Assembly (NCBI RefSeq): GCF_012927745.1
Contig: NZ_JABBKX010000015.1
Coordinates: forward strand, 1-58,206
Source of the DNA: Neoroseomonas marina
GTDB taxonomy: Bacteria; Pseudomonadota; Alphaproteobacteria; Acetobacterales; Acetobacteraceae
Direction: 5' to 3'
Length of the DNA: 58,206 nucleotides
The notes under the pieces were generated by a model. The model searched no databases. It was given only the letters and a program-made list of their open reading frames with translations, and had not been told where the DNA came from. Positions 42,460-51,771 of this stretch are shown here, in pieces. The position numbers and the translations under genes are program-made. The stretch's first letter is position 1. Each line of letters begins with the position of its first letter.

Positions 42460-43791
42460 TCAGTCCGCGGTCGCGGCGCGATCGACGAACAGGGCTCCGC
42501 CCGTCACGACCCGCGCACCCGGCGCGACGCCCTCGGTCACCTGCACGAGGTTCCCGTCGCGCAGGCCCGTGCGCACCGGCCGCAGGATGAAACGCGTGTC
42601 CTCGAGCGCCTCCCACACGGCGGCCTCGGCCCCGCGATAGATCAACGCCCCGGTCGGAATCGCCACCGAGCCCTGGCTGTCGCCGACCGCGATCCGGAAC
42701 GACGCGAACATCTCGGGCTTCAGCACATGGTCCGGATCGGCGATCGCGGCGCGCACCGGCAGGCGCCGGGTCGAAGCGTCGAGCGCCGTCGCCACGTGTT
42801 CGATCCGCGCGGGAAAGCTGCGACCAGGCAGCGCATCGACGCTGACCTGCACCTGCTGCCCCACCCGCACCAGCGGCGCATCCAGTTCACGCACCGCGGC
42901 CACCAGCCAGACGTCCGACAGGTCGGCGATGGTGAAGACGGGGTCGGACCCGCCGGCATTCAGCCATTGGCCGGGGCCAATCCGGCGCTGAACCACGGTG
43001 CCGGCGAGCGGCGCGACGACCGGCACCACCGCATTGACGCGCCGGGTGCGCTCGATCTCCGCGATCGCATCGGCATCGCGGCCGAGCACCCGCAGCTTGT
43101 CGCGCGCCGCGGCCAGCGACGCCTCGGCGGTGCGCAGGTCGGCCTGGGCATTCTGGTGGTCGGCCTCGGCCTGCTCGACATCGCGCCGCGCAGCCGCACG
43201 CACGGTGAACAGCTCGCGCTGCCGCGCCTCGTTGCGACGGGTGAGCTCGAGCTGATTGCGCGCCCGCGCCAGTTGATCGCCGGCGGCCAGCAGATCGTTC
43301 GCCGCACCGGTAAGGTCCGTGGTCTCGATCTCGAACAGGACGTCGCCCGGCGCCACGGCCTGGCCGGGCTGGGCGACCACGCGCACCACCCGGCCGTTAT
43401 AGGGCGGGTAGATCGGCGTGGAGCGATCCTCGTTGTAGGAAATCCGTCCTTCGGCAACACGCTCGGGGCGGAAGTCGCGCACCGCCACCGGCTCGACGCG
43501 CAGCATCCGCGCCTCGGCCGAGGAAAGGCGGAAGCTGCCGTCCGGCAGGCGTGCGCTGGTCGTCGCAGCCTCCGCCGGCGCGACGATCGCCGGCGCATGA
43601 CCGTGCTTGAACCACGCGGCGCCGCCGCCCCCGGCGGCGATCGCGATGGCGATCGTACCCAGAAGCAGGGCGCGGCGCCGCGGCCGCGCCGCAACGGGCG
43701 CCGGAGCGATCTCCGTCGGGGTCATCGGCGTGGCTTCGACCTTCGGCGCCTCGGCCGGGGGAGCGATGTGCATCTGAGCCGAACCTTCCAT
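42460..43791 (-). CDS. RND efflux periplasmic adaptor (CzcB/HlyD-like)
   Basis: A membrane fusion protein of about 443 residues. After an Ala/Pro-rich cytoplasmic tail comes a membrane anchor (ALLLGTIAIAIAAGGGGAAW). A lipoyl/barrel-sandwich half motif (IYPPYNGRVVRVVAQPGQAV) and its partner (VVAPLAGTVVQRRIGPGQWL) flank an alpha-helical hairpin. A beta-barrel and membrane-proximal domain follow (VWLVAAVRELDAPL, RTGLRDGNLVQVTEGVAPGA). The layout is CzcB-like. ATG at 43791 is chosen; GTG at 43827 and ATG at 43773 are possible. It is divergent from the pump gene, an uncommon order since adaptor and pump usually share one transcript. Confidence 0.88.
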   Translation of the reverse strand: MEGSAQMHIAPPAEAPKVEATPMTPTEIAPAPVAARPRRRALLLGTIAIAIAAGGGGAAWFKHGHAPAIVAPAEAATTSARLPDGSFRLSSAEARMLRVEPVAVRDFRPERVAEGRISYNEDRSTPIYPPYNGRVVRVVAQPGQAVAPGDVLFEIETTDLTGAANDLLAAGDQLARARNQLELTRRNEARQRELFTVRAAARRDVEQAEADHQNAQADLRTAEASLAAARDKLRVLGRDADAIAEIERTRRVNAVVPVVAPLAGTVVQRRIGPGQWLNAGGSDPVFTIADLSDVWLVAAVRELDAPLVRVGQQVQVSVDALPGRSFPARIEHVATALDASTRRLPVRAAIADPDHVLKPEMFASFRIAVGDSQGSVAIPTGALIYRGAEAAVWEALEDTRFILRPVRTGLRDGNLVQVTEGVAPGARVVTGGALFVDRAATAD

Positions 43792-43874
43792 GTCTCGGCC
43801 CGCGGATCGCGTCGGTAGCTGCGACACGATGCAAGCCGGGTCCGTGGCTTTCGGCAGCTTTGTCGCCCATGCCC

Positions 43875-43936
43875 CTTACGGCTGCCTTACGGCGATCCCG
43901 CCCCCGGCGGGCGCAGCCTTACAGGCGGCTTTCAGC
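43875..43936. promoter_or_regulatory. Two pairs of 11-bp-spaced CTTAC-type direct repeats
   Basis: CTTACGG at 43875-43881 and at 43886-43892 are spaced exactly 11 bp. A second pair, CTTACAGG at 43918 and CTTTCAGC at 43929, is also spaced 11 bp. An 11-bp direct repeat is the dimer spacing of OmpR-family regulators, and CTTAC-N6-CTTAC recalls the CTTAAG-N5-CTTAAG box of PmrA. The second pair ends 13 bases before TTGTCG (43950-43955), a possible -35 for the pump gene. The array lies in the divergent promoter of adaptor and pump, 3 kb from a two-component pair. Confidence 0.6.
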
Positions 43937-44019
43937 GCGAAACGCCCCCTTGTCGGCATCGGGACGCGCATCCTAGTCCATGACGCCCGGTGCGCCGTTG
44001 CACCGTCGGAGTTGGTCCC

Positions 44020-47000
44020 GTGCAGCATATCGTTGCCTTCTCGCTCGAGCGCCGTCCGCTGGTGCTGCTGCTCTTTGCCGTCTTCCTCGTCGTCGGCGCC
44101 GTCGGCTTCCGATCGCTGAACATCGAGGCCTATCCCGACCCGGTGCCGCCGACGGTCGTGATCATCACGCAGAATCCCGGCCAGAATGCCGAGGAGATCG
44201 AGCGCACCATCACCATCCCGATCGAGGTGGCGATGTCCGGGCTGCCGAACCTGACGACGGTGCGTTCCACCTCGCTGTTCGGCCTGTCGGACGTGCGGGT
44301 GCAGTTCAACTTCAACTACACCTACGACGAAGCGGTGCAGCAGGTGCTGAATCGTCTCGGGCAGCTTGGCGAGTTGCCGGCGGGCGCGCAGCCGGGCATC
44401 TCCCCGGCCTCGCCGATCGGCGAGATCATGCGCTACCGCCTGGTTGGGCCGCCCGGCTTCGCGCTGGACGACCTCAAGACGTTGCAGGACTGGGTGCTCG
44501 ACCGCCGGTTCAAGCGCGTGCCCGGCGTGATCGACGTGACCACCTTCGGCGGCCTGTCCAAGACCTATTCGGTCGAGGTGGATCTCGGCCGGATGCGCGC
44601 CCTCGGCCTCGAGCTACCCACCGTGATCGACCAGATCCGCCGCGCCTCCGTCAATGTCGGCGCGGGCACGATGAATCTCGGTCCGCAATCCGTGGTCGTG
44701 CAGGGCGTCGGCCTGATCCGCTCGCTCGACGACCTCCGTGCCGTCGTGCTGGGCAGCCAGAACGGCGTGCCGGTGCTGCTGTCGGACATCGCGACGGTAC
44801 AGACGGGCAACCTGCCACGGCTCGGCATCGCGGGGCACGAGAACGACGACGACGTGGTGCTCGGCGTCGTGCTGATGCGGCGCGGCCAGCAGACCCTGCC
44901 CACCATCCACGGCGTCCAGGAGGCGGTCGCCGAGATCAACGGCGGCGGCGTACTGCCGCCCGGCGTGCGGCTGGTGCCGCTCTATGATCGCGAGGACCTG
45001 GTCGCCACCACGACCAAGAAGGTCGTGAAGAACATCATCGAGGGCGTGCTGCTGATCCTGGTGATCCAGTGGCTGTTCCTCGGCGACTTCCGCGGCGCGC
45101 TGGTCATCGCGGCGACGATTCCCTTCGCCTTCTTCTTCGCCGTCCTGATGATGCTCGGACGAGGCGAGAGCGCGAACCTGTTGTCCGTCGGCGCGCTCGA
45201 CTTCGGCCTGCTGGTCGATGCGACCGTCATCATGGTGGAGAACATCTTCCGCCACCTCTCGCTCGCACGGAAGGCGCCAGGCGGACCGCATCCGGTGGCC
45301 AAGACCGTCCTGCGCGCGGCGAACGAGGTCGGGCCCGCCATCTTCTTCTCGGCGCTGATCATCCTCGCCGCCTTCATCCCGCTCTTCACCATGGGTGGCA
45401 TCGAGGGCCGTATCTTCGGCCCCATGGCCAAGACCTATGCCTATGCGATCGGCGGCGCGCTGGTCGCGACCTTCACCATCACGCCTGCTCTCTCGGCCAC
45501 ACTGTTCAAGGCGGACACCGAGGAACGCGACACGCTGATCATGCGCTGGATACGTCGCGCCTTCGACGCGACCTTCGCGGCCGGCATGCGGCGGCGCCTC
45601 ATCACCCTCGGCCTCGCAGCGATGATGGTGGTCTCCTCGATGGGTATCCTCACGCGGCTCGGCGCGGAGTTCCTCCCGACGCTCGAGGAAGGTTCGATCT
45701 GGCTGCGCGCGACCATGCCGAGCACCATCTCGCTCGAGGAAGGAAACCCCGTCGCCAACCGCATCCGCCGCGTGCTGATGGAGTTCCCCGAGGTCATCAC
45801 CGTGACGTCCCAGCAGGGCCGCCCCGACGACGGCACCGACAGCGCCGGCTTCTTCAATGCCGAGTTCTTCGTCCCTCTCATTCCACAGGAACGTTGGACG
45901 ACGTCGCATGACCGGGACGGGCTGGTGACCGCCGTGAACAACCGGCTGTCGCGCGAGTTTCCCGGCGTCGAGTTCTCCTTCTCCCAGACGATCTCGGACA
46001 ACGTCCAGGAAGCGGCATCGGGCGTGAAGGGCGCGAATGCGGTGAAGGTCATCGGGCCCGATCCCGCCGTGGCGTCGCGCATCGCCGAGCAGATCCGGCG
46101 CGAGCTGGCGCAGGTCCAGGGTATCGCGGATCTCGGCGTGCTGCTCTCGGTCGGGCAGCAGACCATGTCCATCACCGTCGATCGTGCCCGTGCGGCGCGC
46201 CAGGGCCTCGCGGTCGGGGACGTCAACGCGGCCCTCGCCGCGGCGGTGGGCGGCCAGGAAGCCGGTCGCTTCTACGAACCCGGCGGCGACCGCAACTTCC
46301 CGATCATGGTGCGCCTGTCCCCGCAGTACCGCGACGGCATCGACGCCATCGGCCGCATTCCGGTCGGCGGCAACGCCACCCTCGCCGATGTGGCGCGGAT
46401 CGAGCTGCTCTCCGGCCCGTCCTACATCTACCGCGAGAATTCCTCCCGCTACGTCCCCGTGCGCTTCTCGATCCGCGAACGCGACCCGGCGAGCGCGGTC
46501 ACGGAGGCCCAGGAACGCGTCGCGCAGAACGTCCGGCTCCCGGATGGCTACCGCCTGGAATGGGTGGGCGAGTTCCGCAACCTGCAGCTTGCGGTCGCGA
46601 GGCTGACGGTCGTGGTACCGGTCGCGCTCGCCGTCATCGCCGTGCTGCTCTACATCGCCTTCGGTCGCCTGACGCAGACGCTGATGGTCTTCGCCATGCT
46701 GCCGCTGTCGATATCCGGCGGCGTGCTGGCGCTCGCGCTGGCAGGTCTGAACTTCTCGGTGCCGGCGGCGATCGGCTTCCTCGCCCTGCTCGGCATCACG
46801 GTGATGGAAGCGATCATCTTCCTCACCCACTTCCAGCACCTGCGGGACCATGAAGGCCTGGCCTGGGCGCGCGCCTTGACCCAGACCGGGACGGATCGCC
46901 TGCGCCCGGTGATGATGACCTGTTTCGCCTCCTTCTGCGGCCTGCTCCCGATGGCCATGGCGCACGGCATCGGCGCCGATGTGACGAAGCCTCTCGCCAT

Positions 47001-47154
47001 CGTCGTCGTCGGCGGCATCGGTCTCGTCCCCCTGTTCATCCTTGTCGTGCTGCCCGCGGCCGTCGACCTCGTCATGCGCCCCAAGCGGGAAAACGAGGAG
47101 GACAGCCTCGAATCAGCCACGCGCAACCAATCCGAACCGCGCCCCGCGGAATGA
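44020..47154 (+). CDS. RND efflux pump, CzcA/HME type
   Basis: A 1044-residue inner-membrane proton antiporter with 12 membrane helices and two large periplasmic loops. The start MQHIVAFSLERRPLVLLLF and the loop motif EIERTITIPIEVAMSGLP are CzcA-like. Helix 4 carries DFGLLVDATVIMVEN with D394 and D400; heavy-metal RND pumps have DFG-xx-VDGA there, so Ala replaces the usual Gly at 401. The cargo may be a metal cation, but an organic substrate cannot be excluded. GTG at 44020 has GGAG eight bases upstream; an ATG at 43990 gives an unconserved N-terminus. The stop overlaps the TolC-like gene (ATGA). Confidence 0.88.
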   Translation: MQHIVAFSLERRPLVLLLFAVFLVVGAVGFRSLNIEAYPDPVPPTVVIITQNPGQNAEEIERTITIPIEVAMSGLPNLTTVRSTSLFGLSDVRVQFNFNYTYDEAVQQVLNRLGQLGELPAGAQPGISPASPIGEIMRYRLVGPPGFALDDLKTLQDWVLDRRFKRVPGVIDVTTFGGLSKTYSVEVDLGRMRALGLELPTVIDQIRRASVNVGAGTMNLGPQSVVVQGVGLIRSLDDLRAVVLGSQNGVPVLLSDIATVQTGNLPRLGIAGHENDDDVVLGVVLMRRGQQTLPTIHGVQEAVAEINGGGVLPPGVRLVPLYDREDLVATTTKKVVKNIIEGVLLILVIQWLFLGDFRGALVIAATIPFAFFFAVLMMLGRGESANLLSVGALDFGLLVDATVIMVENIFRHLSLARKAPGGPHPVAKTVLRAANEVGPAIFFSALIILAAFIPLFTMGGIEGRIFGPMAKTYAYAIGGALVATFTITPALSATLFKADTEERDTLIMRWIRRAFDATFAAGMRRRLITLGLAAMMVVSSMGILTRLGAEFLPTLEEGSIWLRATMPSTISLEEGNPVANRIRRVLMEFPEVITVTSQQGRPDDGTDSAGFFNAEFFVPLIPQERWTTSHDRDGLVTAVNNRLSREFPGVEFSFSQTISDNVQEAASGVKGANAVKVIGPDPAVASRIAEQIRRELAQVQGIADLGVLLSVGQQTMSITVDRARAARQGLAVGDVNAALAAAVGGQEAGRFYEPGGDRNFPIMVRLSPQYRDGIDAIGRIPVGGNATLADVARIELLSGPSYIYRENSSRYVPVRFSIRERDPASAVTEAQERVAQNVRLPDGYRLEWVGEFRNLQLAVARLTVVVPVALAVIAVLLYIAFGRLTQTLMVFAMLPLSISGGVLALALAGLNFSVPAAIGFLALLGITVMEAIIFLTHFQHLRDHEGLAWARALTQTGTDRLRPVMMTCFASFCGLLPMAMAHGIGADVTKPLAIVVVGGIGLVPLFILVVLPAAVDLVMRPKRENEEDSLESATRNQSEPRPAE

Positions 47155-48644
47155 ACGCCCGGATGCCGACCGCCATGATCCGCCCGATCCTGATTGCCTT
47201 GGCCGTCACGGCCGCCATTGCGGATGCGCACGCGCAGACGGCCGTCATCACCCCCGCGCCGGTGACGACGGCTCCCGCCGCCGGACCGGCCGTAGCCGCG
47301 CCCGAGGCCTCGGCCGCGCAGGCACAGCTGCCCATATCCCTCCCGAGCCTCACGCTCGCGGAAGCCGAAGCGTTGCTGCTGGAACGCAATCTTGTCCTGG
47401 TCGCAGCGCGACGCGGCGTGGATGCGGCGCGGGCACAGGTCCTGGTGGCCGATACCTCCCCGCCGCCCACGATCGGCTATCAGCAGCAGGTGGGCGGCTG
47501 GAGCGAGTCGGCCCGCTTCCGGGGCTACAACGGGGCGCGCGGCACCTCGCCGCTGAGCAACGGCACGGCCACGCTGACGGTCACGATCGAACGTGGCGGC
47601 AAGCGCGAGCTCCGCACACGCCTCGCGCAGGAGAACGTCTCGGTCGCCGAGGCGCAGGTGCTCGATACCTTGCGGGGGCAGATCTTCCAGCTGCGCCAGG
47701 CCTTCATCGGTGGGCTGGAGGCCCGCGCCAATCTCGGTGTGGCGCTGGCGAACCGGCGCGCCCTCGACAACACCGAGGGGCTGCTGCGGCGCCAGGTGCA
47801 GGAAGGCCAGATCCCGGAATCGGACCTGCTGCGCTTCCAGGCGAGCCGCCTGCCATTCGAACAGGACCTCGCCAACGCCGCGCAGGCCTATGCGGCTGCG
47901 GCGGCGCAGGTCGCGGCCATCCTCGGGAGCAACGCGACGGCGATCCGGACCCTGTCGGGAGCGGCAGCCCGGGATCCGGTCGCGATCGTGCTGGCGCCGG
48001 TACCGTTCGACCTGCGCGGGCGCATCGAGACGGTCCCGCCGGCACCGCCAGCGCGTGAACAGCTTGCGGAGGCGGTCGCCGGACGTCCCGACGTGGTCGC
48101 CGCCCTGCGCAACGCCGCGGCGGCGGAGGCCAATACGCGGCTGGCGGAAGCCGCGCGGTCGCGGGACCTGACGGTGACCGGCTCGGCGTCGCGCAGCGAG
48201 CTGTCGCAGGATCTCCCTGGCGGCAGTCGATCCTTCGCCGCCGGTTCCGTCTCCCTGGGCGTGTCCATCCCGCTGTTCACCAGCCGCCTGGTCGAGGGCG
48301 GCGTTGCCTCTGCGACGGCGCAGCAGGGCCAGGCCCGCGCCCTGGCGCAGGCGGCGCTGGCGCAGGCCCAGGCGGACGTGGCCGGTGCCTGGGCCTCGTA
48401 CATCCAGGCGCGCCAGCTCCTCACGTTGACGACCGCCCAGGCGCTGCGGCGGGCCGAGGAGGCGTACCAGTCGACCGAGGCCGCCTACCGCGCCGGTGGG
48501 CGGACGCTGCTCGACGTCCTGGACGCGCTGCGGACGTTGAACGCCACGCGCGTCGCGGCGAATGGCGCGCGGGCCCAGATGCTCCGGGCACTGGCTGGCC
48601 TCGAGCAGGCGAGCGGTGTTGGCGGAATCTCGCCGCGGCTTTGA
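47151..48644 (+). CDS. TolC-family outer membrane efflux protein
   Basis: A 497-residue outer membrane channel that completes the tripartite pump. A signal peptide (about residues 1-28, ending near ADAHAQ) is followed by an Ala/Pro-rich segment and the two OEP repeats typical of TolC/CzcC (LTLAEAEALLLERNLVLVAA near residue 65, and AYQSTEAAYRAGGRTLLDVL near residue 445). It overlaps the RND gene by ATGA, which supports co-expression. No metal-binding His cluster is seen. Confidence 0.88.
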   Translation: MNARMPTAMIRPILIALAVTAAIADAHAQTAVITPAPVTTAPAAGPAVAAPEASAAQAQLPISLPSLTLAEAEALLLERNLVLVAARRGVDAARAQVLVADTSPPPTIGYQQQVGGWSESARFRGYNGARGTSPLSNGTATLTVTIERGGKRELRTRLAQENVSVAEAQVLDTLRGQIFQLRQAFIGGLEARANLGVALANRRALDNTEGLLRRQVQEGQIPESDLLRFQASRLPFEQDLANAAQAYAAAAAQVAAILGSNATAIRTLSGAAARDPVAIVLAPVPFDLRGRIETVPPAPPAREQLAEAVAGRPDVVAALRNAAAAEANTRLAEAARSRDLTVTGSASRSELSQDLPGGSRSFAAGSVSLGVSIPLFTSRLVEGGVASATAQQGQARALAQAALAQAQADVAGAWASYIQARQLLTLTTAQALRRAEEAYQSTEAAYRAGGRTLLDVLDALRTLNATRVAANGARAQMLRALAGLEQASGVGGISPRL

Positions 48645-49085
48645 ATATCTGACCGCCGCATATGCTTGGCGTGGCGACGCCTAGGGTCCGGATCGACTCT
48701 GGGCGATCAGTGCAGCTGGTCCAGCGATGAGCAAAGGCGGCGAGTCACCGATACGGGCCATGTACGCGACGCCATGACACATGGCCCGATGCCGCGCGCG
48801 GTCACCGCTGACCCAGCCGGCGCCTTCGTCCCGCTGATTGTTCGATCGCCGTCGTCCTTGGATCCTGGTCATGGACCCGATTGACGATGGCAGTTCTCCC
48901 TCCGTCCCGACCGCCCACTGCCAACCGCTGCCGTGTCATCCGCGGCCGGGCGGTCGCGACAGCGCAGACAGGCGACCGCCCATTTTCACGTTGGATCAAG
49001 GCGGCACGAGTCGGTAACTATCTCGCCTCCTCAAGATCTGCGCTGAGGGCGGCACCCCCGTCGCGTCGAGTGCAGGAGCGAACGA
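48645..49085. other. Intergenic region between tolC-like gene and vgrG
   Basis: No convincing gene is seen in these 441 bases. They contain a perfect 10-bp inverted repeat, CGGGCCATGT (48754-48763) and ACATGGCCCG (48779-48788), with a 15-nt loop and no T-run; this may be a terminator or operator. The vgrG Shine-Dalgarno (AGGAGCG) lies near the right end. The boundary marks a change from core efflux genes to the type VI effector island. Confidence 0.5.
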
Positions 49086-51131
49086 ATGGCCTACGACCAG
49101 ACGAATCGCATACTCCGCATCGATACGGACCTCGGGCGAGACGCCGCCGTGCTGACCGAGCTCGTCGGGCACGACAGCATCTCCAAACCTTTCCTGTTCA
49201 AGATCCGCTTCGCGACTGCGGCTGAAGACGACCAGGTCCGAAAGCTCCTCGGCACGAACGTCGCGCTCTGGTTCGGGCAGCCCGGCGACCCTGCCGACGG
49301 ACCGACGGGCGGCGAGCGGCGGGTCGTCCACGGCCGATTTCGACGGCTCGTCATGTCCGCCACGTCGCGAGCCGGCGAGCGGGAATGGCAGGCCGAGGTG
49401 GTACCGCAGATCTGGTTTCTCTCGAGCACCAGCGATCTCCGCATCTTTCAGGAGAAGACCGTCGTTGAGATCATCGAAGAGATCCTCAAGATCCATCACG
49501 TTGAGAATTTCTCCATAAAGACCCTCGAAAACTACCCAAAGATCGGATACTGCGTTCAGTATAGAGAGTCGGCGCTCGATTTCATTTGCCGACTCATGGA
49601 ACAGTACGGTCTTTTCTTTTGGCATGAGCATGAGATCGGGCGGCATACGCTGATGATCTCGGATCACAACAGCACAACCTTTCCTGCTCCCTTCCCCGAA
49701 CTGGAAGTGCGTTCATCCCTTCACCGCTACGGGATCACGGAGCTCGAAGACGAATTCAACGTGGGTTCGGGCACCTGGACCATGCGTGACTTCAACTTCG
49801 AGACGCCCTCGAACGATCTCGAGGTGACGGACCCGACTCACGTCGACGTCGCGGAAACAAAGAAGCGTGAGCTCTACGACTATCCGGGCCTCTATCCCGA
49901 CAAGGGTGCGGGCAAGGCTCTGGCGCGCGTCCAGATCCAGGCCGAGGAGGTGCTCTACAGCCGCCGGCGGGGCGAAGGCGTGATTTCGGGGATGGATGCC
50001 GGCATGCGGGTCCGGATCGCCCCGCCGCCGACCAACACGGCGGCCGAGAAGGAGTATCTCCTGACCGAGGTTCGGCACGAAGCGAAGGACTACAGCCACT
50101 GGACCACGGACCGCTGGTCGGGCCGTGACCCCGAGGAGCCCTTCTACCGCAACGCCTTCAGCTGCATCCCGAACAAGGTCCCATTCAGGTCGCAACGACG
50201 CACGCCCAAGCCGTTCGTCCACGGCCCGCAGACCGCGATCGTCACCGGCCCGAAGGGCGAGGAGATCTACACGGACAAGTACGCGCGCGTGAAAGTGCAG
50301 TTTCACTGGGATCGCCTTGGACGGAAGGACGAGCGCAGCTCGTGCTGGGTACGCGTAAGCCAGTCCTGGGCGGGATCAGGCTACGGCTTCATCCAGATCC
50401 CTCGGATAGGGCAGGAGGTGATCGTCGACTTCCTCGAGGGCGATCCCGACCGTCCGATCATCACGGGGCGTGTCTACAACGCCGAACAGATGCCGCCGCA
50501 CGGGCTGCCGGGCGCGGCGGTCAAGTCAGGCCTCAAGAGCAATTCGACCAAGGGCGGCGGCGGATCGAACGAGCTGACCTTCGACGACACCAAGGGGAAG
50601 GAGCAGACCTACTTCCATTCCCAGTACAACCACGTCGGCGTGATCCAGAACGATGAGACCCGCACGATCGTGAAGGGCAACCGCTCGATCACCGTGCAGA
50701 CCGGCACGCACACCGAGACGATCAAGGGCGACACCAAGATCACGGTGGTGACCGGCGCCTACACGCACGGCGTCGCCACCAAGACCGCGACGCGGCTGTC
50801 GAAGCAGAAAAGCACGCTCGCCTCGACCGACGCCGACGTGCTGATCACGGCCAAGACGCAGATCAAGCTGCATGTCGGCGACAGCAGCATCACCATGCTC
50901 GCCGACGGCACGATCACGATCCATGGCAAGAACATCTCGATCCTGGGCGACGATTCGGTCACCGTCTCCTCCAAGAAGGTCCAGATCACCGGCAGCGAGG
51001 AAGCGAAGATCGGCGTCGGCGCGCAGAGCACCGTCTACGACAAGCAGAAGGTCGGGACGTCGGGCGCTGCGATCAACTCGGCGGCCGTCGGGCAGCACGA
51101 GATCACCGGGGCGATCGTCAAGATCAACTGA
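49086..51131 (+). CDS. Type VI secretion tip protein VgrG
   Basis: A 681-residue spike protein that trimerises at the tip of the Hcp tube. Residues 1-380 correspond to the gp27-like part (ISKPFLFKIRFAT, YRESALDFICRLMEQYGLFF). The gp5-like OB fold follows at about 398-465 (YARVKVQFHWDRLGRKDERS, SGYGFIQIPRIGQEVIVDFL). GGGSNELTFDDTKGKEQTYF leads into a needle of short beta repeats (GNRSITVQTGTHTETIKGD) to the end. There is no added C-terminal effector domain. Codon use at about 49480-49700 is less GC-rich than the surroundings. It is convergent with the Rhs cassette, 21 bases from the immunity gene. Confidence 0.95.
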   Translation: MAYDQTNRILRIDTDLGRDAAVLTELVGHDSISKPFLFKIRFATAAEDDQVRKLLGTNVALWFGQPGDPADGPTGGERRVVHGRFRRLVMSATSRAGEREWQAEVVPQIWFLSSTSDLRIFQEKTVVEIIEEILKIHHVENFSIKTLENYPKIGYCVQYRESALDFICRLMEQYGLFFWHEHEIGRHTLMISDHNSTTFPAPFPELEVRSSLHRYGITELEDEFNVGSGTWTMRDFNFETPSNDLEVTDPTHVDVAETKKRELYDYPGLYPDKGAGKALARVQIQAEEVLYSRRRGEGVISGMDAGMRVRIAPPPTNTAAEKEYLLTEVRHEAKDYSHWTTDRWSGRDPEEPFYRNAFSCIPNKVPFRSQRRTPKPFVHGPQTAIVTGPKGEEIYTDKYARVKVQFHWDRLGRKDERSSCWVRVSQSWAGSGYGFIQIPRIGQEVIVDFLEGDPDRPIITGRVYNAEQMPPHGLPGAAVKSGLKSNSTKGGGGSNELTFDDTKGKEQTYFHSQYNHVGVIQNDETRTIVKGNRSITVQTGTHTETIKGDTKITVVTGAYTHGVATKTATRLSKQKSTLASTDADVLITAKTQIKLHVGDSSITMLADGTITIHGKNISILGDDSVTVSSKKVQITGSEEAKIGVGAQSTVYDKQKVGTSGAAINSAAVGQHEITGAIVKIN

Positions 51132-51152
51132 GCCGCCGCGCAGGCGCGGCGG

Positions 51153-51767
51153 TCAGTCCTCGTCGACCGAGGAATCCGTCAGCTGGCCCGACGCGTAGAT
51201 GCGCGTCAGCGCCCCGCGGGGCCAGTCGGGAATGTCGCGGAACAGGTCGCGCGTGATGGGCGGTGCGGCGCCGCGGAGCCTTTCGAGCGCGGCGTCGATC
51301 ACCGCGACCTCCTCGCGCCGCGACGCCATCGCGTCCTCGTATATCGTGCCGATCAGGACCGCCGGTCCGTCGAGCGCGCCGACCACGAAGTCCGCCGTCG
51401 CGGATCCGGGGTCCTCGAGGAAGCGCATGCCTTTCGCGAGCACGCGCGCGGCCGAGACGAGGGTGATATCGCGCGCATAGACCACCGCCTCGCCACTCGC
51501 ATGGGGGCGTTCGTACTGCGCGACATGGTCGCGCACCAGCGCGACGCGGGCCTTGTCGGTCGGCGCGGTGCCCGAGGCAGCCGACCACAGCAGCTCGACG
51601 CCTTCGCGCAACAGCGGTTGGTTCTCGAGCTGCGCGGCCGCGGCGGGATGCCGCCGCGCCTCGGCCAGGCAGCGCTCGGCGCAGAACGCGACATAGGCGA
51701 TGCGCGCCTCGTAGCTGAAATCCGCGAGCATCGCCTCGCGGTCGCGTGTGGTGATCCTGCGTGCCAT
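51153..51767 (-). CDS. Probable immunity protein for the Rhs toxin
   Basis: A 204-residue, mostly helical, soluble protein with no recognised catalytic motif. It starts four bases after the Rhs stop (ATG at 51767) and is thus placed exactly where the cognate immunity gene of an Rhs effector lies; function is inferred from position. The N-terminal part (YEARIAYVAFCAERCLAEAR) and the GVELLWSAASG helix distantly recall the DUF416/YjaG layout, but this is uncertain. No signal peptide is seen, so it would act in the cytoplasm, where a deaminase toxin would have its targets. It ends 21 bases from vgrG. Confidence 0.7.
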   Translation of the reverse strand: MARRITTRDREAMLADFSYEARIAYVAFCAERCLAEARRHPAAAAQLENQPLLREGVELLWSAASGTAPTDKARVALVRDHVAQYERPHASGEAVVYARDITLVSAARVLAKGMRFLEDPGSATADFVVGALDGPAVLIGTIYEDAMASRREEVAVIDAALERLRGAAPPITRDLFRDIPDWPRGALTRIYASGQLTDSSVDED

Positions 51768-51771
51768 GGGC

